Assembly: GCA_964546765.1 (NCBI GenBank)
Contig: CAZJKV010000099.1
Coordinates: forward strand, 1 to 6,949
Reading direction: 5' to 3'
DNA from: JAITWN01 sp964546765
Lineage (GTDB): Bacteria; Pseudomonadota; Gammaproteobacteria; SZUA-140
DNA: 6,949 bases
Below are positions 1 to 6,949 of this stretch, in pieces (within the stretch, counting starts at the first letter, position 1; each line of letters begins with the position of its first letter). Below the pieces are notes generated by a model. The model was not told the origin of the DNA. It worked only from the letters and a program-made list of their open reading frames with translations, and searched no databases. The translations under genes and the position numbers were made by a program.

Positions 1-1610
<1,610 letters not shown>

Positions 1611-1625
1611 CGTACAGTCGCGCGC

Positions 1626-2771
1626 CTAGCGGCGCGTCCCGTTGTCGTCCATCATCGAGATAAAGCGATCGAAGAGCGGCCGGATGTCGTGTGGTCCCGG
1701 CGCCGCCTCCGGATGCCCCTGGAAACCGAAGGCCGGGCGCTCGAGATGGCGGAAGCCCTGCAGCGTACCGTCGAACAACGAGCGGTGCGTCGCGCGCAGA
1801 TGGTCCGGCAGAGATGATTCGTCGACTGCGAATCCGTGGTTCTGGCTGGTGATGAACACCACCCCGGTCTCGAGGTCGAGCACCGGGTGGTTCGCGCCGT
1901 GATGACCGAACTTCATCTTGTGCGTGCGGGCGCCGCCGGCCAGCGCCAGCAGTTGATGTCCGAGGCAGATGCCGAACAGCGGCATGCCGGCGTCGAGGAA
2001 TTCGCGGATCGCGGCAATCGCGTAGTCGCAGGGACCGGGATCGCCCGGACCGTTGGACAGGAACACACCGTCGGGCCGCAGCGCGCGCACCCCGGACGCG
2101 GGCGTCTGCGCCGGCACCACCGTGACACGGCAGCCGCGATCGACAAGCAGGCGCAGGATGTTGCGCTTGACGCCGAAGTCGTAGGCGACGACATGATAGC
2201 GGGCGTCCCGGTCGTCGAGCGCGGACGCGGACGCGCTGTCGATATCGATGCCGCCCTCCCGCCATGAATAGGTGCCGGCGGTGCTGACTTCGCATGCGAG
2301 GTCCATGCCCTCCAGCCCCGGAAACGCGCGCGCGGCCGCGATCGCGGCCTGCTCGTCGATCGCGTCGCCGGCGACGAGGCAGGCGTTCTGCGCCCCGTGC
2401 TCGCGCAGCAGTCGTGTCAGGCGCCGAGTGTCCACGTCGGCGATACCGATCACCGAATGACGGCGCAGATAATCGGCCAACGATTCGCGCGCGCGCCAGT
2501 TGCTTGTGATCAGCGAGAGGTTGCGGATCACGATCGCGGCCGCGCGCACCCGCTCCGATTCCTCGTCGTCCGGATTGACACCGGTATTGCCGATGTGGGG
2601 ACAGGTGAAGGTGACGATCTGGCGCTCATAAGAAGGATCGGTCATCACCTCCTGATAGCCGGTCATCGCGGTATTAAACACGGCCTCGCCGACCGTCTGC
2701 CCGGGCACGCCGATCGATCGGCCCCGGAACAGCGTGCCGTCTGCAAGCGCCAGCAGGGCCGGTTGATGCAA
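1626..2771 (-). CDS. carA: Carbamoyl-phosphate synthase small subunit (glutaminase)
   Basis: CarA hydrolyses glutamine and passes ammonia to CarB. I choose the TTG at 2769-2771 as start: AGGAG lies six bases upstream, the protein is then 381 residues (E. coli 382), and the N-terminus MHQPALLALADGTLFRG aligns with E. coli MIKSALLVLEDGTQFHG. E. coli carA is itself known to start at UUG. With this start the class I amidotransferase triad falls at Cys269 (in FGICLGHQ), His353 and Glu355 (in FQGHPE), the same numbers as in E. coli. The N-terminal CPSase domain carries FNTAMTGYQE, DPSYERQIVTFT and ADVDTRRLTR; the glutaminase domain carries AYDFGVKRNILR, FLSNGPGDP and SQNHGFAVDE. The gene is first in the carAB operon. 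An ATG at 2816 would add 15 residues without family support and sits in the loop of a terminator-like hairpin. Confidence 0.97.
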   Translation of the reverse strand: MHQPALLALADGTLFRGRSIGVPGQTVGEAVFNTAMTGYQEVMTDPSYERQIVTFTCPHIGNTGVNPDDEESERVRAAAIVIRNLSLITSNWRARESLADYLRRHSVIGIADVDTRRLTRLLREHGAQNACLVAGDAIDEQAAIAAARAFPGLEGMDLACEVSTAGTYSWREGGIDIDSASASALDDRDARYHVVAYDFGVKRNILRLLVDRGCRVTVVPAQTPASGVRALRPDGVFLSNGPGDPGPCDYAIAAIREFLDAGMPLFGICLGHQLLALAGGARTHKMKFGHHGANHPVLDLETGVVFITSQNHGFAVDESSLPDHLRATHRSLFDGTLQGFRHLERPAFGFQGHPEAAPGPHDIRPLFDRFISMMDDNGTRR

Positions 2772-2777
2772 CTCTCT

Positions 2778-2782
2778 CTCCT
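2778..2782 (-). promoter_or_regulatory. Ribosome binding site of carA (decides a TTG start)
   Basis: On the minus strand AGGAG is followed by six bases (AGAGAG) and then TTG. The upstream ATG at 2816 has no comparable site, so this motif decides the start. Its GGAG could also pair with CTCC in the 3' arm of the hairpin at 2793-2829 if that arm were free, which would be a possible route for control of translation; that pairing is inference. Confidence 0.8.
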
Positions 2783-2792
2783 GGTTTCGGAC

Positions 2793-2829
2793 AAACAAAA
2801 CGGGAGCAGCCGGCATGACCCTCCCGTTT
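2793..2829 (-). terminator. Terminator-like hairpin in the carA leader, possible attenuator
   Basis: On the minus strand AAACGGGAG (2829-2821) and CTCCCGTTT (2806-2798) form a perfect 9-bp stem around a 14-base loop, running into a T-rich tract TTTTGTTT that ends at 2793. This is the classic shape of an intrinsic terminator. It ends only about 20 bases before the carA start, too close to leave room for a promoter between them, so carA transcripts must cross it. It could end read-through from the DUF1249 gene, attenuate carAB, or both. An alternative stem, TTTCCG (2855-2850) with CGGAAA (2832-2827), overlaps the outer AAA of the 5' arm. Pyrimidine-responsive leaders are known for proteobacterial pyrimidine genes such as pyrBI; that this is one is inference. 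Confidence 0.65.
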
Positions 2830-2881
2830 CCGGATTATCGCGTGATGATCGGAAAACCACTCACAATTCAAGATCTAAGCA

Positions 2882-2911
2882 ATTCTACCCGATGACTCCG
2901 GGCGCTGTCCA
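2882..2911 (-). promoter_or_regulatory. Candidate sigma70 promoter of carAB
   Basis: On the minus strand TGGACA (2911-2906) matches the -35 consensus at five of six bases and TAGAAT (2887-2882) matches the -10 consensus at five of six, with an 18-base spacer. Transcription would start near 2875, giving a leader of about 100 bases that contains the hairpin at 2793-2829. A second -10-like GATAAT (2839-2834) has no acceptable -35 partner. Confidence 0.5.
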
Positions 2912-2926
2912 CGGACCGGCCGCAAT

Positions 2927-3400
2927 TCAATTTTCGACTTTCAAGTCAGTCACGTGCGCTCCGTCGCAGGCGGTGTCGAAGCACTGCCCGTGGCGCAGGC
3001 GGGCGCGCAACCATTCACCGATGAACAGGTTGACCTGGCGTTTCTCGAGCGGGCTGCGCAGGTCGCGGTTCGGGTACGGGTAGTACGGCGCGAAACGGGT
3101 GCGTCCCTGGTACGCAAGCACCTCGAGCAGTTGCGCATCGTGACAGACGCGGAACCCGATCACGAGGTCGCGCAGGAAACGCGGCCCTTGTGCGGAGAAT
3201 GCCTGGCTGACGATGCCGCTGCTCGTGTAGCGGCCGCACTCGTGGATCGAGATCCTGATGCCGGACGAACCGTCGAGCAGCAACGAAACCGGCCGGCGAA
3301 TGGCCGGCAATGCAGGCATCCAGCACAGCATCAGCCGATAGTTGTCTTCATAGACCGGCATCAGACTGCGGATGCGGTGATCGGGTCGTGTCCTGAGCAT
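2927..3400 (-). CDS. DUF1249 family protein (YqiB-like)
   Basis: This 157-residue protein has no established function; I recognise it as a YqiB/DUF1249 relative. Matching blocks are YEDNYRLM (17-24), ECGRYTS (54-60; E. coli YqiB has ESTRYTT), FRVCHDAQLLEV (83-94; YqiB has VRLYHDAMVAEV) and a C-terminal run from RFAPYYPYPN (102-111) through RQVNLFIGEWL (121-131), which matches the YqiB segment with YDYPNKKL and HQINQFLADWL. No signal peptide or membrane segment is evident, so it is probably cytosolic. E. coli YqiB has 140 residues. The reading frame is open to 3496, but I choose ATG 3400 because a TATAAT promoter lies inside that extension and family similarity begins here; the AAAGGG before it is only two bases from the ATG, so the ribosome site is imperfect. 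In E. coli yqiB sits between nudF and cpdA; here it stands between the slipin operon and carAB. Confidence 0.85.
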   Translation of the reverse strand: MLRTRPDHRIRSLMPVYEDNYRLMLCWMPALPAIRRPVSLLLDGSSGIRISIHECGRYTSSGIVSQAFSAQGPRFLRDLVIGFRVCHDAQLLEVLAYQGRTRFAPYYPYPNRDLRSPLEKRQVNLFIGEWLRARLRHGQCFDTACDGAHVTDLKVEN

Positions 3401-3417
3401 GTCCCTTTCGCGTTGGA

Positions 3418-3434
3418 CGCCGTTCGCAACGGCG
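3418..3434 (-). other. 7-bp hairpin in the DUF1249 gene leader
   Basis: CGCCGTT and AACGGCG form a perfect 7-bp stem with a 3-base loop. It lies between the predicted transcription start near 3436 and the ATG at 3400, so it would sit at the 5' end of the mRNA. Such a position fits mRNA stabilisation or mild control of translation, but the role is inference. Confidence 0.4.
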
Positions 3435-3442
3435 CACGACCG

Positions 3443-3451
3443 ATTATACCA
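3443..3451 (-). promoter_or_regulatory. Extended -10 promoter of the DUF1249 gene
   Basis: The minus strand reads TGGTATAAT, a perfect TGn-TATAAT extended -10 element. The region 17 bases upstream is GC-rich with no -35 match, as is common for extended -10 promoters. The start would be near 3436, leaving a leader of about 36 bases. It shows that the DUF1249 gene is transcribed separately from the slipin operon upstream. Confidence 0.65.
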
Positions 3452-3486
3452 TTGCGCGATCAGCGGGGCGCCCGGAAGACGCGAGC

Positions 3487-3511
3487 GATGCGGCACGGGC
3501 CGGCCGTCATC
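3487..3511 (-). other. Hairpin downstream of the slipin gene
   Basis: GATGCGGC (plus strand 3487-3494) pairs with GCCG (3503-3506) and CATC (3508-3511), giving eight base pairs with one bulged base and an 8-base loop, starting 15 bases after the slipin stop codon. There is no T-tract on the minus strand after it, so it is not a standard intrinsic terminator. It may protect the 3' end or mark a Rho-dependent end; the evidence is weak. Confidence 0.25.
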
Positions 3512-3526
3512 GGAAATCTCTTGACA

Positions 3527-4300
3527 TCAGCGATCGATCTTGTCAGCCGCCGACTGTATCAATTTCTGGAACGGGGTGAGCAGGTCCATCGGTAACGGGA
3601 ACACGATGGTGGAATTCTTTTCCGCGGCGACATCGCTCAGCGTCTGCAGATATCGCAGCTGCAGCGCCTGGGGATGCCCGCCAAGGATGACGGCGGCCTC
3701 GGTGAGCTTGACCGCGGCCTGCAGCTCGCCCTCGGCGTGAATGACCTTGGCGCGCCGTTCGCGCTCCGCCTCGGCCTGGCGCGCGATTGCGCGAATCATG
3801 CTTTCATCGATGTCGACGTGCTTGATCTCGACATTCAGCACCTTGATGCCCCAGGCGTCGGTCTGTGCATCGAGGATCTGCTGAATATCGACGTTGAGTT
3901 TCTCGCGCTCGGCGAGCATCTCGTCGAGTTCGTGCTGCCCCAGCACCGACCGCAGCGTGGTCTGGGCGAGCTGGCTGGTCGCCATGCCGAAGCTCTCGAC
4001 CTGGATGATCGCCTTTTCAGGATCTACGACACGGAAGTAGATCACCGCATTGACCCGCACCGAGACGTTGTCGCGCGAGATCACGTCCTGGCTCGGCACA
4101 TCCATGACGACCGTGCGCAGATCGACGCGCACCATCTGTTGCACGACCGGGATGAGGATGATCAGGCCCGGACCCTTGACCTTCCAGAAGCGGCCGAGCT
4201 GAAAGACCACGCCGCGTTCGTACTCGCCCAGCACCTTGATCGCGCTGGCGAGAAAGGCGACGACCAGACCGATGACCAGATAGATTGCATATGTCGACAT
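3527..4300 (-). CDS. Slipin family protein (SPFH/stomatin-like)
   Basis: This 257-residue protein is a prokaryotic stomatin homologue. It has an N-terminal hydrophobic anchor (about residues 4-21), an SPFH domain (about 25-190) with EYERGVVFQLGRFW, GPGLIILIPVV, VPSQDVISRDNVSV and YFRVVDPEKA, then a charged helical stretch (about 168-205, EAERERRAKVIHAEGE) typical of the oligomerising coiled coil. Slipins form membrane-bound ring or scaffold assemblies, and in archaea p-stomatin is cleaved by its operon partner NfeD. The start is ATG 4300, because AAGGAG stands seven bases upstream; an ATG at 4321 would overlap nfeD and place that ribosome site inside the gene. The nfeD stop and this start are one base apart (TGAcATG), so the two are almost certainly translated together. 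The family is certain; the cellular role here is inferred. Confidence 0.95.
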   Translation of the reverse strand: MSTYAIYLVIGLVVAFLASAIKVLGEYERGVVFQLGRFWKVKGPGLIILIPVVQQMVRVDLRTVVMDVPSQDVISRDNVSVRVNAVIYFRVVDPEKAIIQVESFGMATSQLAQTTLRSVLGQHELDEMLAEREKLNVDIQQILDAQTDAWGIKVLNVEIKHVDIDESMIRAIARQAEAERERRAKVIHAEGELQAAVKLTEAAVILGGHPQALQLRYLQTLSDVAAEKNSTIVFPLPMDLLTPFQKLIQSAADKIDR

Positions 4301-4301
4301 G

Positions 4302-5690
4302 TCAGCTCTCCTTTTTCTCATTGGTGCCGGCTTCCGGCCTGACCAGCAGCGACAGGCCGTCCATGGCGACGACGCGGACCCGGTCGCCGCGCCGCAGCGG
4401 CGTCTCGCTGTGCGCGTTCCACGATTCGCTGTGCACGCGCACCCTGCCCTCGCCGTCGAAGTCCTCGAGCGCCTCGCCGTGCGCGCCTATCATCTCCTCC
4501 ATGCCGCTGACGATCGGCCGCTTGCGCGACTTGATCACCATGCCGAGGATGAACATGAAAAATCCGGCGCTGGTTGCCGCGAAGAACGCGATCAGCGGGA
4601 TCGAGACGCCGTATCCCGGGATGCCGGTGTCAAGCAGCATGATGGAGCCGATGACGAAGGCGATCACGCCGCCGATGCCGAGCGCGCCGAAGCTCGGCAG
4701 GAAGAGCTCTCCGATCATGAAGGTGATGCCGAGCAGCATCAGCGCCAGGCCGGCGAAATTGATCGGCAGCACGTGGAACGCGAACAGCGCGAGCAACAGC
4801 GAGATCGCGCCGACGACGCCGGGAAAGATCATGCCGGGGCTCGCGAATTCGTAGATCAGACCGTAGATGCCGATCAGCATCAGGATGTAGGCGATGTTTG
4901 GATCGGTGATCGTCGCGAGCAGGCGCGAGCGCCAGTCGGGCTCCACATGCCGGATCTGGATATGCGCGGTCGACAGCACGCGCTTCATGCCGAGTGCCTC
5001 GACCTCGCGGCCGTCGATTGCGGCGAGCAGCTCCGACAGGTTCTCGGCGACGACATCGATGACGTTCTCGTCCAGCGCCTCGCGCGCCGACAGGCTGACG
5101 CCTTCACGCACCGCCTGCTCCGCCCACTCGGCGTTTCGACCGCGCATCTGCGCGAGGCCGCGGATATACGCAACCGCGTCGTTGATGATCTTCTTCTCCA
5201 TCGCGCCAGGCTCGGGACCGGATTCCGGCGGCTCCCCGTCCTCGTCCCCGCCGCCGGGAAAGCCGGCGATCTGCACCGGCGTCGCGGCGCCGAGGTTGGT
5301 CGCCGGCGCCATCGCCGCGATATGGCTGGCATAGAGGATGTAGGTGCCGGCGCTCGCGGCGCGGGCGCCGCCGGGATAGACATAGGTGACCACCGGCACC
5401 GGCGACGAGAGGATCTCACGGATGATGTCGCGCATCGACGTGTCAAGGCCGCCCGGGGTGTCGATCTGGATGATGATCAGCGCGGCCTGACTTTCCTGCG
5501 CCTGTTTCATGCCGCGCTTGAGATAGTCGCCGACGGCCGGTCCGATCGCGCCCTCGACGCTGAACACGACGGCGCCGCCCTGCGGTTGCGCGATCACGGC
5601 CGGGATCACGGCGTGCAGCATCAGCCCTGCCGCGAACAGTCCGGCGAACGCCAGCAACCTGTATCGAAAACGCCGGATCGGGGCGATCAT
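4302..5690 (-). CDS. nfeD: NfeD-type membrane-bound serine protease (ClpP-class, long form)
   Basis: This 462-residue protein is a long NfeD (PH1510 type). A signal peptide covers about residues 1-34, with probable cleavage after VIA. A ClpP/crotonase-fold protease domain (about 38-230) has IDTPGGLDTSMR, PGGARAASAGT with nucleophile Ser113, NLGAATPV, and KKIINDAVAYIRGLA with the likely catalytic Lys166 or Lys167, followed by RGRNAEWAEQAV. Five membrane segments follow (about 266-282, 287-308, 311-328, 333-354, 364-386), then a C-terminal NfeD OB-fold domain (about 393-453). A Gly/Glu/Pro-rich insert (about 143-162) separates the catalytic Ser and Lys. The archaeal homologue cleaves the C-terminus of stomatin, which matches the slipin gene one base downstream. 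ATG 5690 is chosen because GGAGG is eight bases upstream; a GTG at 5696 would be only two bases from it. A role in membrane protein quality control is inferred from the family. Confidence 0.95.
   Translation of the reverse strand: MIAPIRRFRYRLLAFAGLFAAGLMLHAVIPAVIAQPQGGAVVFSVEGAIGPAVGDYLKRGMKQAQESQAALIIIQIDTPGGLDTSMRDIIREILSSPVPVVTYVYPGGARAASAGTYILYASHIAAMAPATNLGAATPVQIAGFPGGGDEDGEPPESGPEPGAMEKKIINDAVAYIRGLAQMRGRNAEWAEQAVREGVSLSAREALDENVIDVVAENLSELLAAIDGREVEALGMKRVLSTAHIQIRHVEPDWRSRLLATITDPNIAYILMLIGIYGLIYEFASPGMIFPGVVGAISLLLALFAFHVLPINFAGLALMLLGITFMIGELFLPSFGALGIGGVIAFVIGSIMLLDTGIPGYGVSIPLIAFFAATSAGFFMFILGMVIKSRKRPIVSGMEEMIGAHGEALEDFDGEGRVRVHSESWNAHSETPLRRGDRVRVVAMDGLSLLVRPEAGTNEKKES
4308..4313 (-). 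promoter_or_regulatory. Ribosome binding site of the slipin gene, inside the nfeD 3' end
   Basis: AAGGAG on the minus strand lies seven bases before ATG 4300 and overlaps the last codons of nfeD (Lys-Lys-Glu-Ser-stop). It fixes the slipin start and implies translational coupling with nfeD. Confidence 0.8.
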
Positions 5691-5764
5691 GTCCACTGCC
5701 TCCCGTCAGATATCGATGAACCTTGTGAATCGCCGCGCCGGTGCGAGCGCGCGAACTGATTCTA

Positions 5765-5938
5765 TCAATCCGCGGGAGGTTCCCCACGCCCGCCATCGCG
5801 GCGATCCGGACCGGTCAGGGCCTCGCGCTTTTCCTCGGCTTCGCGTGCCTTTCTGCTGCGATAGTCGTCCCATGCAAGGAAGGCAAGAAAGCCGATCAAA
5901 AGAGCGATGATGCTGACCTTGAGTATGATGGATCCCAT
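5765..5938 (-). CDS. Small one-helix membrane protein at the head of the nfeD-slipin operon
   Basis: I do not recognise this 57-residue protein as a named family. It begins MGSIILKVSIIALLIGFLAF and has one membrane helix (about residues 4-23), then a strongly charged hydrophilic tail (DDYRSRKAREAEEKRE, then a Pro/Gly/Asp/Arg-rich end). The dense Arg/Lys just after the helix suggests the tail lies in the cytosol. The start is ATG 5938, with GGGGAG four bases upstream. The frame stays open beyond it, but those upstream bases overlap the kinase gene and the divergent intergenic region. It is followed after 74 bases by nfeD on the same strand, with no terminator visible between, so it probably belongs to the nfeD-slipin operon. 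Ribosome site, a coherent helix-plus-tail layout and context support a real gene, but no homology evidence is available to me. Confidence 0.6.
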   Translation of the reverse strand: MGSIILKVSIIALLIGFLAFLAWDDYRSRKAREAEEKREALTGPDRRDGGRGEPPAD

Positions 5939-6121
5939 GTGTCTCCCCAGGTGAACGTGCGGGGATCGCAAGTCCCTACCATGCTGTTGTTCCTGCGGGC
6001 CGGGTGCCCGCACTTCGCCTTCATGGTAACACCAATGACCTGCTGCTTCACCCGGTGGCCCGCGTGAATAATTACTGTAAAACTGGTGCGCCCGGCGGCG
6101 GCGCTCAAGTAAGATCACCCG
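5939..6121 (-). other. Divergent intergenic region between the nfeD operon and the kinase
   Basis: These 183 bases separate genes transcribed in opposite directions, so they should hold both promoters. I find no confident -35/-10 pair on either strand. The AT-rich patch at 6064-6084 (GTGAATAATTACTGTAAAACT) is the likeliest promoter core; it contains AATAAT on the plus strand and TTTACA on the minus strand. A perfect 6-bp hairpin, GCGGGC-cgggt-GCCCGC (5995-6011), and a near-palindrome, CATGGT-aac-ACCAATG (6022-6037), are also present. The second could be an operator; that is speculative. Confidence 0.4.
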
Positions 6122-6949
6122 ATGACAGCGACCACACCCCCGCCGTCCGGCCCTGTTTATCTCGCCATCGACCAGGGCGGTCACGCCAGTCGCGCCCTGG
6201 CCATCGATGCGTCGGGGGCGATCGTCTGCCGCGGCGTGCGCGAGATCGTCCCTCGGCGCTACGGCGATGCGCGTATCGAATACGACGCGGAGGCGATGCT
6301 GGCCTCGGTACGCGGCGCGATCGATGACGCTGTCGATGCGCTCGGCGCACGGCGCGATTGCGTGAGCTGCGCCGGTCTCGCTACCCAGCGCTCCAACGTC
6401 GTGTGCTGGGACCGGGGCAGCGGCGCGGCCCTGTCCCCGGTCATTAGCTGGCAGGACCGTCGCGACGCAGACTGGCTGCGCGGGATCGCCGGCGAAGAGG
6501 ATGCCGTGCGCCGGATCACCGGCCTGCCGCTGTCCGCTCATTACGGCGCCAACAAGCTGCGCTGGTGCCTGAACGAACTGCCCGCGGTGCGCCGCGCCCT
6601 GCGCGAGGGCCGGCTCGCGTGGGGACCCATGGCGGGCTTTCTGCTGTTTCGACTGCTGCGCGAGCAGCCGCTCCGTGTCGACCGGGTCAACGCCGCGCGC
6701 ACCCAGTTGTACGACCTCGCCGGCGCCGGCTGGTCCGCGGAGATGCTCGAACTGTTCGGCCTGCCGCGCGCGCCGCTGCCGGACGTCGTGCCATGCCGCG
6801 CCGGATTCGGGACCCTCGACTGCGGCGCCATTGCGATTCCCCTGACAGTGGTTACCGGCGACCAGTCCGCCGCGCTGTTCGCGGCGGGCCCGCCGGCGGA
6901 AGCGGCCCTGCATGTCACGGTTGGTACCGGCGCGTTCGCGCTGCGCGTC
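6122..6949 (+). CDS. FGGY-family carbohydrate kinase, glycerol kinase-like (partial, N-terminal part)
   Basis: The visible 276 residues are the N-terminal actin-like domain and the beginning of the second domain of an FGGY sugar/polyol kinase; the rest lies beyond the right edge. Alignment by eye with glycerol kinase is continuous: YLAIDQGGHASRALAID (13-29), GLATQRSNVVCWD (85-97), ISWQDRR (108-114), ITGLPLSAHYGANKLRW (132-148), DRVNAARTQLYDL (187-199), TGDQSAALF (245-253) and VGTGAF (267-272). Compared with E. coli GlpK, Arg84, Trp104, Tyr136, Asp246 and Gln247 are kept (Arg90, Trp110, Tyr141, Asp247, Gln248), but Glu85 is Ser91 and the phosphate-loop GTTSSR is GGHASR. The substrate is therefore uncertain and I do not call it glpK. 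ATG 6122 is the first start after an in-frame TAA 12 bases upstream; the ribosome site is weak. It is divergent from the nfeD operon. Confidence 0.9.
   Translation, partial: MTATTPPPSGPVYLAIDQGGHASRALAIDASGAIVCRGVREIVPRRYGDARIEYDAEAMLASVRGAIDDAVDALGARRDCVSCAGLATQRSNVVCWDRGSGAALSPVISWQDRRDADWLRGIAGEEDAVRRITGLPLSAHYGANKLRWCLNELPAVRRALREGRLAWGPMAGFLLFRLLREQPLRVDRVNAARTQLYDLAGAGWSAEMLELFGLPRAPLPDVVPCRAGFGTLDCGAIAIPLTVVTGDQSAALFAAGPPAEAALHVTVGTGAFALRV

Noticed and set aside
2674..2871. 65-codon minus-strand frame in the carA leader, starting at TTG
   Set aside because: It has no ribosome site and runs out of frame into carA; it is probably chance, although a leader peptide cannot be fully excluded.
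3521..3526. Perfect TTGACA on the plus strand
   Set aside because: No -10 element lies 16-18 bases downstream and no plus-strand gene follows.
4301..4321. Slipin start at ATG 4321
   Set aside because: It would overlap nfeD by about 20 bases, and the good AAGGAG site is placed for ATG 4300 instead.
4299..5759. 486-codon open frame on the plus strand opposite nfeD
   Set aside because: It is antisense to a clear protease gene, rich in Asp, Arg, His and Ala with no recognisable domain, and explained by GC-rich codon bias.
5765..6913. 382-codon minus-strand frame ending in the small membrane protein
   Set aside because: Its upstream part is antisense to the conserved FGGY kinase and crosses the intergenic region; only the part from ATG 5938 has a ribosome site and a sensible protein layout.

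Overview
The window looks like an ordinary stretch of chromosome from a GC-rich gammaproteobacterium. The reasons are a carA-carB pair that matches the E. coli enzymes almost residue for residue, a YqiB-like (DUF1249) protein of a family known from gammaproteobacteria, and codons dominated by G/C at third positions. No transposase, phage gene, CRISPR array, tRNA or rRNA is visible. Both ends cut through genes.

Layout. Positions 1-2926 (minus strand) hold the carAB operon, the first step of pyrimidine and arginine synthesis. carB is cut at position 1. carA starts at a TTG behind a strong ribosome binding site. Upstream of carA lie a sigma70-type promoter and, between promoter and start codon, a terminator-like hairpin that could act as an attenuator. 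Positions 2927-3451 (minus) hold a DUF1249 gene with its own extended -10 promoter, which settles its start. Positions 3527-5938 (minus) look like one operon in the order small one-helix membrane protein, NfeD-type membrane serine protease, slipin (SPFH/stomatin family); the last two are separated by one base. Positions 5939-6121 are a divergent intergenic region. From 6122 to the right edge (plus strand) runs the first 276 residues of an FGGY-family sugar/polyol kinase related to glycerol kinase but lacking key glycerol- and ATP-contacting residues.

How the genes work together. CarA and CarB form one enzyme. NfeD and slipin are a known protease/scaffold pair in membrane quality control, and the 57-residue protein at the head of their operon is a candidate third partner. 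The DUF1249 protein and the kinase have no evident functional link to their neighbours.

I see no clearly undescribed multi-gene system. The best leads are the hairpin in the carA leader, the small membrane protein ahead of nfeD, and the divergent active site of the kinase.
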